A stretch of DNA of 64,000 nt from Breviolum minutum Mf 1.05b.01 (Eukaryota; Sar; Dinophyceae; Suessiales; Symbiodiniaceae), in assembly GCA_000507305.1 (NCBI GenBank), contig DF239904.1, positions 3,414 to 67,413 of the forward strand. Direction: 5' to 3'. Every line of letters starts with the position of its first letter. Position 1 is the stretch's first letter. Made by a program: the position numbers and the translations under genes. The notes under the pieces were generated by a model, which worked only from the letters and a program-made list of their open reading frames with translations, ran no database searches and was not told the DNA's origin. Positions 39,412 through 50,689 of the stretch are shown one piece after another.

Positions 39412-42400
39412 ACGTGGTAGCAAAGTGGCCTTGCCTGCCTTGCCAGCATGTGTCGCTGTAAAGACTCTCAATGTCCCGGCGGTGCAGATCGAGAGTCTTG
39501 GCTTACACTTCCAACATGTTCCAACAGTGTCAGTACGCTGAAGATGCTTTGACATGGACCACTTGCTATTTTCACACTAGCCCACGGTAGCACAGTGGTA
39601 TTTGTGGCTTTTTTATGCCAGGAAAGAGGTGACGATTCTCAGAAGATGCCATCAGCATCCGAACATCAACAGCTTCATGGGTCTTTTCTGCTTGGAAGAT
39701 CAGAGCAAGTTACCATGCTCTGCAGAGGCAGGGCGGCTTGTAACCTTGTCTTTCGGATTTTTCGGAGCCAGATATCCGATAGACCTGTACTAAGGGAGCC
39801 TGTTGGGCCATGGTAAGCGAATTGGAAAGTGGCCACTTGACATAATTGGGTGTGCACTTCCGTGAGTTGCAGAATCTTCTTTCGGCCACGGAAAGTCCAA
39901 CAACTTTCCGAGCCGAGGAAATGACTTGAAAAGCCACGTGGAGTCCAAAAAGTATTTGGAGGAAAGCGCTGTCGGCTTGGCTTAAAGATGCTGGGGGGGG
40001 TTATCTAAGATATCCCAGGTCAGACCATTGGCTTGTTGTGAAAAAAAATATGTACAGTTTGAATCATGTCATCATTATGGGGGCCCTCCAACCGGGGCCC
40101 GCGGTGTTACAGGATCCCTTAGAGGGCATGTTATGTTAATGATAATGTCACCGTGCCGGTAGGAGGGCATATATACATGTATTTAAATATCAGAATAGGA
40201 TATATTTTTATATAGATACATTATATCATCATTATATTGTTATACCATATTCGTTTTGTCTTATGTCTTATTGCATAACACATATATTTTATTTTATTAT
40301 ATAGTGCATCTTATATCTTATATGCTAAACAGATCCCAATCGGATTGGTCTCATTGAAAATTCTGTGGGAATTTTCCAGATGCACCTCGCTCAGGTGAAC
40401 AAAGCCATCTTAGGAGTTTCTGGTGCTATTGCCTACCTACACAAGTTGAAGATCATCCATAGAGATGTGAAGTGATTTCCTCAGTTTGGTTCCAAAGCGA
40501 GCTCTTTTTCTTGCATGAAAAACCGGATTTTCCACAAAAGAATCATTCCTTGGCTTTTTTCACTAAAACATGATCTTTTTTGTCGTGGCCTGGATTCCAT
40601 TTTGTCTTGCCAGAAAACAAAACCTTGACAAGGCGATAAAACAAGTTACCAGCCAGCTTGTGTGTCACAAAAACCAGGCCAACAAGGTATAAAAACTCAC
40701 TGCTGTTGTCCCCTCAACTTGAAATTCAATCTTCCTCTTGAAAAGCACCGAAGAGAACATGAAAAGACCATGAGCAACAAGTACTGCAATGTTTGAACTG
40801 CTAAGAACTAGGGCTTAAAATTTTGTTGAATCTTCACCACGGGAACTGTAGATATACTGAGGCCTCAACACATTTTGCTGAATTATGATGGCGCTGGCAT
40901 CCTTACTGACTTCAGTTCCGCAGTACTTGAGATGCACTTGGGATTTATCTTCTCATAAGATCAAATTGCAAAAAGTTAATACCCATTTATATTTAATTTC
41001 TCTACATATATACATTCTAAAAATGTTTACATGCACCTTTTTTTAATGTGTTTTTCTCTCCAAACAGGTCGTCTCATTGTTCTTTCTGACATGAGGTAGA
41101 TGTCGAAAGCCCGGATACGTGGTCCCCTTTGCCAGATCTCGATACTGACATCCGTGCACCAGAGATTGCAACAGGGAACTACAATGAGATGGTAGATGTG
41201 TTTGGTTTGGGAGTATCCTGGCAACTTCGGAACAGTTCGTCAACTGTGTTGAAAAAAGTGGAGAATTTGACAAAAGGTCGAACAAAGACTATTGTACAAC
41301 AAAACTACAAGACGATTTTTTCAGATGAATATCTGATTGAAATATGAGCACTGATCAAAACCCGGGTTGGTTGGGTTATAAACGGGAACAAAAACTGCTG
41401 AGTCAGGTAAACAGGGATTATAATAAACCACTGTAAGGATCCTTGTAAACTAATCAGTATAATGGAATGTCATAAGGGTTTTGATCACTTGCGACTTCTC
41501 AGAATGCGCCTCAACTGAAAGATAGAAAGTGGGTTTTGGTCACTGCTCATATGGTGTTTGCAGCAGTTTCACACTTGGTCTTGTTCTTTTTTCTTGGGGG
41601 GTGGAAAGTAAAACAGTGGCTGTATTTCCCAATGTTTTCCAACACCCCCTCGCCTTTGTGTCTCGTTGTTTTTTGCGATGAACTGAGTTTTCAGGTGGTC
41701 CTTTACTTTGCGCTTTCAGGCAATTTGCCGTTTTCTAATCCAGGCGACCAGATGGGCTAGAGATGAAAGAACCTGTAAGGAATCAAGGGATTGAAGCATG
41801 AAGAATCAGTTGAAGGATTGAAAAATCTCAACGCATCTCCAAGTTTTCGTTGTATGTTTTGATGTCGTCGAACTCCGACTCCGAAATTATGATTTGACTG
41901 AGATTGTTACTGGTGATTTCACAGACCAAAAAAAAACAGTGACATCGATGACCGAATCGAGTCACCAAGACATTCAGCTGAAAAAGCTGTTGACGTTCGC
42001 CAGGCACTGACACTTCAAAGCAAGCAAAAGTGAACTACAACTTAGCTGTAACTTGGCACCAAAGATTTGGAGAATTGAACCTGAAAGATTTGCACCAATG
42101 GCAGGATGTAAAGTCTTCCTCATGCCAGTTGAGATGTGTTGATTAATTGACCTTTGAGGCGGCCAAAGAGCGAGAATCCTCTATCAATCAAAGATGAAAA
42201 GGGAACAACTGCATGGGTACCCTGAAATTAAGAACTTTCGCAATATTAAAGGGTGAAATTGGAACGATTCTAGATGCACCAATTCAGAGGATCTTCTGAA
42301 AGGTGTCCTAAATCACATCGTCAGGAATCGTGAGCTGAGATTTACATAGATTTCAAAGGGTTTTTTTTGATTATGTCATGTCTTTCATGTCCAAAAACTG

Positions 42401-43802
42401 TCATTCAGGTTTAGACTTCTGCACGATTCTTTCACACAAACTCTTTCACACAAACTTTTCCACGCAGAAATTTCACCCCGGAAGTTGAACTGTATGGTTT
42501 CAACCCACACACCCCAGGGCGTTTTGACCTCTGACATAGCCGTAAGTTACATGTCTGAGTCCGTTAGCTTGGAAAATTGGGACTTCAACATCTGGTAACT
42601 CTGTTTATCATGTCTTTGGTCTACCCCCCAACCAGTAACAGTCACAAATGAAGGTCTATGAAGGTCTAGGTAGGGATTCCCTAGTAAAATGGAATAATCC
42701 TGGTGGTGACTGGCATCGGGGTAGTTCCAAATCATGTCCAAATTCCAAATAGCTTGGGTGGAGACTGGAGGGATGTGAAATTCTAGTGACCAGGGTGATA
42801 CCGAAGTTTGGTCGTTCGTGGCCAAAAAAGGCCTTTCCAAATAGACATCCCCGAACGTGGTTTTGACCCCCAGGGTTCAGGGTCTTTATATTATAAAGAT
42901 ACGATATGCGTCTTCAGGTTTTTACGTTGCTCTTAGTGCTGTAGTTTTTGGCATGGAATCATGCCTTCGTCGTTGTTTATGTTTGTGCTGTTTTTGCTAT
43001 CTTGATTCTGCAATTGTTTCCTTCCTAAGCCCGGCTTGGTCACTGGTCGCGGCGTTTTGCTTCCTTTTTCCATCTTTGTCAGAAAGTTGGCTGAAATCCT
43101 GTACGAGTTGAGCTTGGTTGTTTATCTCATTCTTCGTGGGTAATGCCTTGTATTCGAACAGCTGAGTTGATCTTGCTGTTTGAGAGATGTAACCCAATAA
43201 AAGTTGTCAGCCTTTTTCACGTTCGGGACGTAAGTTTGGCCTACTCATTAATCAGCCTGGTAACCAGCTTCAATGGATCTTGGTGATTGTTAAGCATTTT
43301 TCATGTAAAGTTTTGGTTCATCATCCAATTGATAGCCAAGCATTTTGAAATGATTTGAAATGGAGTACCATCAGGTTCCACCAAAATATCTAGAAAATTC
43401 AGAAAAAAACGTTGAAAGGCACTGGACCGTGCATCCAACGAGTTACGACTATTGCTTCGAGCAGCATTGGCGCGTGATCCGTCGCTTGGTGATTTTTGAA
43501 AAACCTGAAGATTGGGGAAGATGTCCGATTTGAAGGAGCGTGATTTGGTGGCTTTTTTGCCACCAACTAATTGTAAGATTGTGAGTCAGGTAGAGTGGTT
43601 CGGATCCAAAGTTGTGGAAAACTGTTTGGGAACAGTTGACCAACTTGGCCTGAATCTCCTCGAAGGAGGGGTCAGTTTTAAGTTTGCCGACCTTAGGAGT
43701 AATCGTCCCACCGCCAAAGCTGCTTTCGTTGCGGCGTGGCATTTGGCCACACCTGAACAGAGAGCTATGTCAATGCAGTCGCCTGGTTTAGAATTTGGAT
43801 GA
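39412..43802 (+). CDS. Protein kinase-like gene (split), altered catalytic residues
   Basis: Exons in kinase order: about 39412-39500, strand beta-3 with the ATP-anchoring Lys (CVAVKTLNV); 39622 to about 39705, helix C and following strands (EVTILRRCHQHPNINSFMG); 40380-40471, catalytic-loop helix (AIAYLHKLKIIHRDVK); 40862 to about 40925 (PQHILLNYDG, then GILTDFSSAV); about 41135-41212, activation-segment end (DIRAPEIATGNYNEMVDVFGLGV); about 43420-43482 (LLLRAALARDPSL); and about 43690-43802, subdomain XI (NRPTAKAAF) to the stop. Intron 40472-40861 is GT-AG and joins HRDVK to PQHILLN in frame. Thus the catalytic-loop Asn (HRDxKxxN) is His and DFG is DFS, while the HRD and DFS Asp residues remain. 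Phosphotransfer activity is therefore uncertain. P-loop and helix F-G exons are not located. Confidence 0.7.
40150..40345. repeat. AT-rich low-complexity tract in kinase intron
   Basis: Dense TATA/ATAT runs with 'ttatatcttatatgc' phrases upstream of the catalytic-loop exon. Confidence 0.7.
41373..41487 (+). repeat. TIR-type element, family F, in kinase intron
   Basis: Reads 'gattataataaaccactg', 'aaggatccttgtaaac', 'cagtataatggaatgtc', 'ataagggttttgatcac'. It shares its tail with the copy at 59460. Confidence 0.75.
41488..43290. other. Long intron-like stretch of the kinase gene
   Basis: No element is recognised. Open + frames at 41536-41760 and 42857-43111 are hydrophobic but show no kinase helix F-G motif. 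The missing C-lobe exons must lie here if the gene is complete. Confidence 0.3.
43300..43381 (+). repeat. TIR-type element, family E (inverted, partial)
   Basis: Reads 'gttcatcatccaattgatag', the complement of the family E phrase 'ctatcaattggatgatgaac', then 'accatcaggttcca'. Confidence 0.5.
43483..43573 (+). repeat. TIR-type element, family B (degraded), at exon edge
   Basis: Starts 'ttggtgatttttgaaaaacc' directly after the exon ending DPSL and ends 'gccaccaactaatt', with 'gattggggaagatg' in the core. It appears to form the start of the intron. Confidence 0.55.
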
Positions 43803-43989
43803 CAAACTGGGCTTTTGACTTATTGCCCGAGAAAGTGCGGTTCAACTGTTCAACGTGTTCGATGTTCAATACTGTGCGTGTATTAAATGAGGATATGGTG
43901 CAGAGTGACTATATAGGTGTTTAAATTTTAACCACAATCATGTTATAAGAAGCACAAGAGAAGAACAAGCATGGATTCAGAGTATATTC

Positions 43990-45553
43990 AGAGTATCTTC
44001 GTGCTCAACGATCTTTTGCATTTTAAGCTGTGCAGGTCAGCAGTGCTGCTCAAGGACATGTGAAAGGATCAGTGAAATCCATTGGAGTTCGTGTATCGAT
44101 GCCTCCAATGTTGCACAGCCAATCTCCTGCTATTCAAAGCAGAGCCATAAGCCTTTCCACGTTTCCCAACAGATTGCAAGTAACTGATTCCTAACAATGC
44201 ACGTGTTTTGGCATGCTTTGCTTGGTTTGATTGATCCCAGTCTCTGAACAGGTCGAGACTCTAAAGATGCCATGTATAGATAAGCCTCTGAGAGTTCATA
44301 CCCTCGAGGCGGCACATGGTTGTAGATCTCGTTGCTTGCTCCACGAAGAGTTAAAGCTCTTGCATGAATCGAAGCAGGAAGCCTTTTCGAACTCTCCTGA
44401 TTCAAGCTTCGAATGAAAGCACTAGCTTCACCTGTAGCTTCTAATGAAAGCAACTCTTGAATCTTGGGGCAACTTAGGGGTGTTCTTCAAATGGGGGTTT
44501 CTTCAACTGATTGCACAGCTACATTAATCCCATGATATCCTGGCATCATGGTGGTGGTTAGCTGGTTTTTGTGGTTTCTCTGGGTTCTTGGTTTTCCTTC
44601 GCCAAGCCCACATATACTGAAGAAAACCCCCTTTTGAAAAAGACCTGGAAGCTACTCAATGATTGAAGCGGGCCCCGCCTTTTCGGTGCTGAAGCCTCCC
44701 ACCAAAAGATGGGATATCAAAAGTTGAAGCACTTCGGATTGCAAAACTTGTGGGTTGGATGTGGACGTCGGTACTGTGATTGTGATGTTTTCGAAAGATT
44801 TCAGATGAACCAACTTGTCAGACTTTTTTCCGTTGTTCGGACCGTCCCGATCCATCCAGATGATTTGGCATCCATTGAAGTCTTAAACAGAAATTTGTTG
44901 GACGAGAAAGTGTTTGAATGGTCGCAGAGCGGAGCTCTACTTGGATGATCAGTTCTACAGTGACTGCAAGATTTTGCTTTGAAGGGACCGGACGTTAACC
45001 CCTTCATCTTAGATTTTGTTTGTTTTTTGTGAGTTTTGAGGAACAAAACTACAGAATCTTAAGTGGAAGACTCAGAGATTTGAATGCAGGTAGATATTTT
45101 TGATGAAAAAATCACCATGGAGTGATCGTCCAAGAATGGGTCAGTGTGCACAGAGTCCATACAGATTTTTTAATGATTCTGAAACAGTCCAATTCGGCAT
45201 TTTGATGAAACCTGAAGATTTTGAGCAGTGCAGTCCAAAGATGCAAACAAACGCATCAACTCCCAGTGAAAAGCAGCTATTGCCAACAACTTTCATGAGT
45301 GTTACCGTAGTTGCCAAACAAAAATGGTAGAGGAAGATGTCTCAGGAAATTAATAATGGTTGGTAAGTGAGTTCAAGTCAACCCACTTATCAACAGGGTC
45401 AGTATATTGGTCTTGTAATTCACTTGCCACCCATTTACTAAGTTTTTCTGACATTTCAACCTTTTTTTTTTAGCGTTTGATGCAGTGCTCCAATTCGGAC
45501 CTTTTAGAAGGTCCCCGGTCCTGAGATTTCAAGACTCCAGTCTTGGCCTTTAG
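43990..45553 (+). CDS. Unrecognised exons after the kinase gene
   Basis: Protein-like + pieces: about 44035-44150 (GSVKSIGVRVSMPPMLHS), about 44250-44416 (EELKLLHESKQEAF), about 44709-44948 (HPDDLASIEVLNRNLLDEK), about 45100-45330 (SETVQFGILMKPEDFEQC) and about 45475-45553 (FDAVLQFGPFRRSPVLRF, ending at a stop). No family is recognised. They may be one gene; start and splice sites were not resolved. Confidence 0.3.
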
Positions 45554-45623
45554 GAGAGCCCAGAACTGCGAGGCTTCCGCTGAAGAACAGTCAGTTAAAC
45601 GGCCAACCTCAAGGGGTCTTTAC

Positions 45624-45899
45624 TCAGAATTGCAAGCTTCGAGAAAGCGTACCAAGCAAAAAGGTTTGGGATCTGTTGATGCTGGTTGACTTCTCAACAA
45701 AAATATGCCAGAAGAATACAATAGCCTTTTGAGTTGATGAAAATTCGCGCAGGTACTCCTCCGCCGTTTGCGGCGATGGGGATCTTGGTATCGTTTCCGC
45801 GGGGAGGAGAGGGGGTAACAAATTATGGATTTCCATCAGGGCTTTTCGTACCGTTTCGGTCCGGGGACTTGATGGAATACTGCTTGGCTCGGATTTCAA
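45624..45899 (-). CDS. Possible minus-strand exon, unrecognised
   Basis: The minus frame reads SIPSSPRTETVRKALMEI and LLPPLLPAETIPRSPSPQ, Pro/Ser-rich with good helical start. The + frame here (GTPPPFAAMGILVSFPRGG) is also open. If real, it would be the only minus-strand coding piece in the window, so I rank it low. Confidence 0.2.
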   Translation of the reverse strand: MKSEPSSIPSSPRTETVRKALMEIHNLLPPLLPAETIPRSPSPQTAEEYLREFSSTQKAIVFFWHIFVEKSTSINRSQTFLLGTLSRSLQF

Positions 45900-46033
45900 A
45901 AAAAAAATATGTCCAAAACCCCCTTGGATAGGATTTCATTTCAAAATGTTTTAATGGTAGCATCACTTCTATTCACCAAGGTTCCATTTTTTAAAAATGT
46001 TAATCACTTCTTCACTTCTTCACAGTGATTTAA

Positions 46034-46170
46034 GTGGGTCACCTGGAACCTGAAACATAAAATTGGTCGTTTGAGTTGGATGTAAATCACCAAACCTTGC
46101 CATGGGGAAATGGTTGGAAAGCACCATTTCCATCTATGAGACACAATTGTTGGAATTGGGGGTTCCAGGT
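46034..46170 (+). repeat. TIR-type element, family E, abutting an exon
   Basis: Left end 'cacctggaacctgaaac', right end 'ggggttccag' followed by GTAGCTCC. The element's own terminal CAG sits at the start of the next coding exon. Confidence 0.8.
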
Positions 46171-47334
46171 AGCTCCTTGTGATCCAGGAGCTGCCATTGT
46201 TGGAACACCTCAAAGCAAAGTTTCGCGAGCTGCTCAATGCATTGGCTCGACTGCGGGAGGAGCATCGCAGCCATTCGGTGGAGGTTTTTTTCGTCAATGA
46301 TGTGATTTCCCCTAAAATTTGAAGGTTGGTCTAAGATGAAGCAGCAGCTATCATCAACATTCAGTTGATTCATATGGTTTTTTTCGATGTTTTGAATATG
46401 TTTCAACAATGAGATATGATTCGCTATGATAGAATATGGTAAATGCAACTCGAATCATGATTGTAGGGATTAGATAAAAAATCAAGAATCATTCAACCTC
46501 AAACAATTTATAATTTATGGCTAGTCAACCTACCCCCTCCCTAACATCCCCCTTCCCCAGAAATACTGGCCTTATTAACCATTGGTTTCCCCGTTTCATA
46601 AGGCCTTCATGTCAGCCCTTATTCCTAGGGGGCTAGGGGACGTGGGTGCCAGGAGTTGGATTGCTTGGATGATGGTTCCAATTCGATGCGGTGCTTGTCT
46701 TCGGCAGTGAAAGAAATGGCACCCTCGTTGTTGGCGGCTTCCGAAGTGCAGGCGAAGTGCCATGAACTGGGGATGATATATATGGATGTTTCCGAAAATA
46801 GTGGGTTTTCCCCAACAAACCCATGGGTTCTCCTACTAAAAAAGACCGTTTTGGGGTGTTTTGGGGGTACCCCTATTTTTGGAAACACCCATATCATTTA
46901 ATCAACCAAGTGGTGGTTGAAACATATGTCTTATTTTATCACCCAGTTTGGGGTTTCATGATCCAAGTTTTTTCCGACTTGCGCCATATTTTTCAAACAG
47001 GGTGGGGAAAAACACCACCAGCTACTAGTAGTAAAGCAACTGGAGATTTAGTGAGATGAGATGGGAGATTCGTTTTTTTTTTCGTGGTTCACTTCCAAGA
47101 TTTGGAGATTTTTGTTGTCGCCACAGGCTGCTGCGTCTGGGTGGTGTCAAGTCGCTGCGCTCAGTTCCGGGCACCGCGAAACGGATTTGTTCGAAAAACA
47201 GCGCTTGAAATCATTGGACAGATATTTTGTCCACGCTGAATGGCACTGGCGTAAATGTGAGATGATAGTGCAAGCGGACTTGCGAGATGCCCTTCTTCTT
47301 CTTCTTGTTCTTGTTCTTGTTCTTGTTCTTGTTC

Positions 47335-47375
<41 letters not shown>

Positions 47376-48242
47376 CTTGTTCTTGTTCTTGTTCTTGCTC
47401 TTGTTCTTGTTCTTGTTCTTGTTCTTGTTCTTGTTCTTGTTCTTGTTCTTGTTCTTGTTCTTGTTCTTGTTCTTGTTGTTTTGTTGTTGCTCGTGGTGGT
47501 GGTGGTCCTGTAAAAGTGCTTGGAGCTTGGTTCTCTCACTGTGTGCCTCAAATGACTTGTTTTGACGCTTGTTGTCCACGCCATCCAAAACATGTTTACA
47601 GTCGAACATTCCTGTGGATAGGGCCTTGTTTTGTGCCTTGGATGTCCAAGGCTTTAGCATCTGCCCAAGCATCCCGTGAACAGGGTCTTCCCTGCGAACT
47701 TTGAGACATCGTGTCATGTTGGGACAAAATCGCATCCTTAGAATCAACCTTGCAGCATTTTGAACTTGGAAGATGCTCATCCAAGAGACTTTTTTCATGC
47801 CATCGATTTAACCCGCCACTTGTGACGTGACAGGATTGCAAAGTGCAGATGCGAAATTTCTTGGAAATTTGGATCCTGAGAAGCTGGCAGATTTCGTTGA
47901 AGAGGTGACACATGAAAAACCCTGTGTTGTGACATGGCATGGATGCACCCTTTGTCAGTTTCAGAGAAGGTCAGGGTTTCCATGGGGAATTTCCATACAA
48001 AGAAAGGCACAGATATCCCATAATCATATCTGACCATATCTCATATCCAACAGCCACATCAACCACCGTTCCCCTTAGAAAAGGTCCAGTTTTTGATGAT
48101 GAAGCTTGTCATAATATATCTATTCCAGGCGTTGAGTGCTGAGACGACGCTCGAGAAGCAGCTTCGTCGATTCACACAACTGCGCCATGAAGCAGTGGAG
48201 CGTGCAAAGGCATCTATCGAGGCGCAACGGGATATGACTTGA
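46171..48242 (+). CDS. Coiled-coil protein gene (split), unrecognised
   Basis: + exons: about 46173-46282 (LLEHLKAKFRELLNALARL), about 46650-46783 (SSAVKEMAPSLLAASEVQ), 47127 to about 47289 (KSLDRYFVHAEWHWRKCEM), 47834-47966 (DPEKLADFVEEVTHEKPC, then WHGCTLCQ) and a last exon 48129-48242 (LEKQLRRFTQLRHEAVERAK) with stop TGA. Leu/Arg/Glu heptads predict coiled coils at both ends. The intron 46784-47126 holds a family A and a family B element side by side. The third exon runs without a stop into a TTGTTC microsatellite. The last exon resembles the last exon of the gene at 28.6-32.3 kb in its Arg-Ala-Lys-Ala..Ile-Glu helix, which may be coincidental. Function unknown. Confidence 0.5.
46300..46630. 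other. Intron-like sequence
   Basis: AT-rich, with no recognised element between two exons of the coiled-coil gene. Confidence 0.4.
46784..46890 (+). repeat. TIR-type element, family A, with ATAT flanks
   Basis: Left end 'ggatgtttccgaaaatag', right end 'ttggaaacaccc', core 'caaacccatgggttctcc'. ATAT flanks at 46780-46783 and 46891-46894. The coding exon ends at its left edge. Confidence 0.9.
46905..47025 (+). repeat. TIR-type element, family B
   Basis: Reads 'aagtggtggttgaaacat', 'tcacccagtttggggttt' and 'atttttcaaacagggtgg', ending 'aaacaccacc'. It lies 14 bp after the family A element. Confidence 0.7.
47290..47480 (+). repeat. (TTGTTC)n / (TTG)n microsatellite
   Basis: About 190 bp of 'ttcttg' units interrupted by a block of pure 'ttg'. 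On + it stays in frame with the preceding exon and would encode Leu-Val and poly-Val runs; on - it encodes Asn/Lys runs. It is either intron or a hydrophobic expansion. Confidence 0.95.
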
Positions 48243-48995
48243 TATAATGTAATATAAATGTCAATATAATATGTATGTAAGAATAATCTACAATCATAAT
48301 TATATTATCAGACATTGGGATACACATATCATACTATCGGATTGAACATAGATATTCTGAAGCCTTTTCAAACCATTATCATGAGTTTGTGTTTTCTTTT
48401 CGCTATTGTTATTGTTTCCGTTCTTAATGTTTATGTTTTTGTTCGTTTGTCTGTTTGTTTGCTTATTGTCTATCTGCCTGCCTTTCCCTCCTCGTTGGAC
48501 CATGCGTCACTTTGGGTGCTTGCGATTGTCCCCGTTGTACTGCTTGACTGATCCCTGGTTGGTGAGTGATCAGTGGTCAGTTTACAGGAGTTGTAGCCCC
48601 CTATACAATATATCCCAGTTACCTACTACATATCGCTAGCCAACCTGGCATCAAATGCAGCTGTTGAAACAAAGTTGCAGCAGAGGTTACACATTTATGT
48701 CGGAGAACTTGGAACATTATTGGTTGCCTTTTTCCAGATGTGATATTGATCCCTATCACCAGCAGCATTTTTCCAAATTTCACGAAATTTCACGAAGATC
48801 GAGGGTCACTCGTGGTTTTGTTGTGAGCGCACAACATAAAAATCATAGGGCAAAAACTGGAAAAACCTGACGAAAGCTGAACATGACCGCTCCCTGAAAT
48901 TTTGGTTTTGCTGAAAAAATGGGTTTTGGTTTTCTGGTTTCGAGGCTTCAATTTCCCGGAGAAAGTCTTTTGGAAAAGCACTCCCTGAAACTAAT
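48243..48995. other. Intergenic-like sequence
   Basis: No gene is recognised between the stop at 48242 and the next TIR elements. A family D-like phrase ('ctccctgaaa', repeated at 48890 and 48981) bounds about 100 bp and may be a worn element. Confidence 0.35.
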
Positions 48996-49099
48996 CTGGT
49001 TGGTGGTTTCAAATATCTTTTATTTTCACCCCAATTTGGGGAAGATTCCCATTTTGACTAATACAGGTATTTTTCAAATGGGTTGAAACCACCAACTAG
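48996..49099 (+). repeat. TIR-type element, family B
   Basis: Left end 'ttggtggtttcaaatatc', right end 'gggttgaaaccaccaacta', core 'caccccaatttggggaag'. This is the cleanest B copy in the window. Confidence 0.9.
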
Positions 49100-49247
49100 T
49101 AATGAGTTTACACCTGAAATAGGCCTTTTTCCACCCAAAAGGAAATTTCAACTGAACCAACGATTGATTTTTAGGAGCGAAAATGTTCGTTTCAGGGGAG
49201 GGCAACAGTCTTTTTCGTTCATTTTAGAAGTATCTGGATGAGCAGTA

Positions 49248-49387
49248 CTGTTGATGGTTTCAGAAATCCGGCGAGATAACCAGTTGAGGTTAGTAGTTTA
49301 TCCGTTTATCCCATCATTTCCGACTGGTTTCAAAAACCATCCAACCGGTGGTTGGCCTTGGGATTTCTGAAAAAAATCAACAGTACT
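49248..49387 (+). repeat. TIR-type element, family C, with TA flanks
   Basis: Left end 'ctgttgatggtttcagaaat', right end 'gatttctg' through 'tcaacag', with TA on each side. The core contains 'ccaaccggtggttggcc'. Confidence 0.9.
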
Positions 49388-49480
49388 ACTCAGCAGCTTC
49401 CGCAGCTTCCAGGCTGGACCTTTAGACTTCGAGGCCGAGGCATTGGAGGCAGCGGAGGGAGTTTCCCCATTCCCCAATCC
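49388..49480 (+). CDS. Candidate exon next to a family C element
   Basis: Directly after the element a + frame reads LLSSFRSFQAGPLDFEAEAL, then EAAEGVSPFPNP and a stop. The minus frame (GNGETPSAASNASASKSKG) is also open. No family is recognised. Confidence 0.3.
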
Positions 49481-49639
49481 CTGAAATTCAGATGAAATGG
49501 AACCCATTATGGGGGGAAGCAAACAATAGAAATCTATGGCAATTTTGAGGGATTTCCCGAAAATAACAATGACAATGCATTGTTTGGGTTGGTAATATAG
49601 TGATCTCTGTTTTTTGGGGATGGGTACCACTGTTAAGCT

Positions 49640-50060
49640 TCCGGCGTGGTATCCCAGAAATCACAAAACATTATGGGAAGGGTGTGGATGGATGTCTATC
49701 TTGGCAGGATGATGAGTTCGCAGGCATCGGGGCAAACGAATGAAACGTTGAATCAAGGAAAGGCAGAACATATTGCAAACAGAGCAGTGAACAAAACTTG
49801 GTTGGCTGATTTATATTCCTTGATGATACTACATGATACTACCCACTCTTTATCAGTGGGGTAATTGTAGGCCAATAGAATGGGACATGTGTGGTTTTTT
49901 TCTTTTCCGGTGCTCAAGTGTGCACGGAGAATCGACAACAAGGAGTCCAAAAAAGTCTTCACAGCCTGCTGTGAGACATGGCAAAATCTATGCTGAGAAT
50001 CCACCATTTAAGATTGATTCTTCCAGCGGGCTGTCTGCAGGTATGCAGCTGCATAGCGAC
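49640..50060 (+). CDS. Candidate exons, unrecognised
   Basis: + frames at 49646-49760 (GRVWMDVYLGRMMSSQAS) and about 49910-50063 (STTRSPKKSSQPAVRHGK, ending at a stop) are protein-like. Junctions were not resolved. Confidence 0.25.
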
Positions 50061-50229
50061 TGAGGGACGCCCAGCAATTGCTTTTAACGTTTGTGGCATT
50101 GGATCTATGTTCCTGGTGTAGTCATTCGCGGTGGATCATTTCGGATCAATGCCTGAAATTGGAGACAAGCTCCGCAATTTGCATTCACAGCAACCAAGGC
50201 GACGTTCGAAAACTGTCATTCTCTGATGT

Positions 50230-50338
50230 ATCATACTGTTGGGATGCATAAAACCCTGCAAATAGTGGGATATAATGGGATAACCTATCAACCTCAACTG
50301 GTTATCTCGCCGGATTTCTGGTTGCCCTCAACAGTGAC
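50230..50338 (+). repeat. TIR-type element, family C
   Basis: Left end 'catactgttgggatgc', right end 'cgccggatttctggttgcc', then 'ctcaacag'. The core has 'caacctcaactggttatctc'. Confidence 0.8.
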
Positions 50339-50689
50339 GTGAAGGTCTTGGTTGCACTGCCATCCCACCAGTTGGTTGGCAAACGCCAACCACCAGCGTT
50401 TGGCCTGCCCCCAAAGGTCTGCCAAGCAGGTCTTTTCAGGAAGCTCAATGGGGGGGGTGAAGTTTTCTCGCCCGTCTGACAGACAAAAATCAGAGGACCA
50501 AAAAAACATCGCATTTTTTGGGCAGGAATAGAAACCAGCTTTCAAAATTTGGTAAACTTTTTTTTTTGCAGAGATTCCCGAAAACTTGGTAAGTATGTGA
50601 TAAAATAACCAACTACTTAATAGAAATGACATATTCAATGAACAGAAATTTGTTGAGTCCAATTTGTTTTCAACGATTTTTTTGGGTGA

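Noticed and set aside
47147..47798. Long minus-strand frames rich in Asn/Lys or Thr/Arg
   Set aside because: They are translations of the TTGTTC microsatellite.
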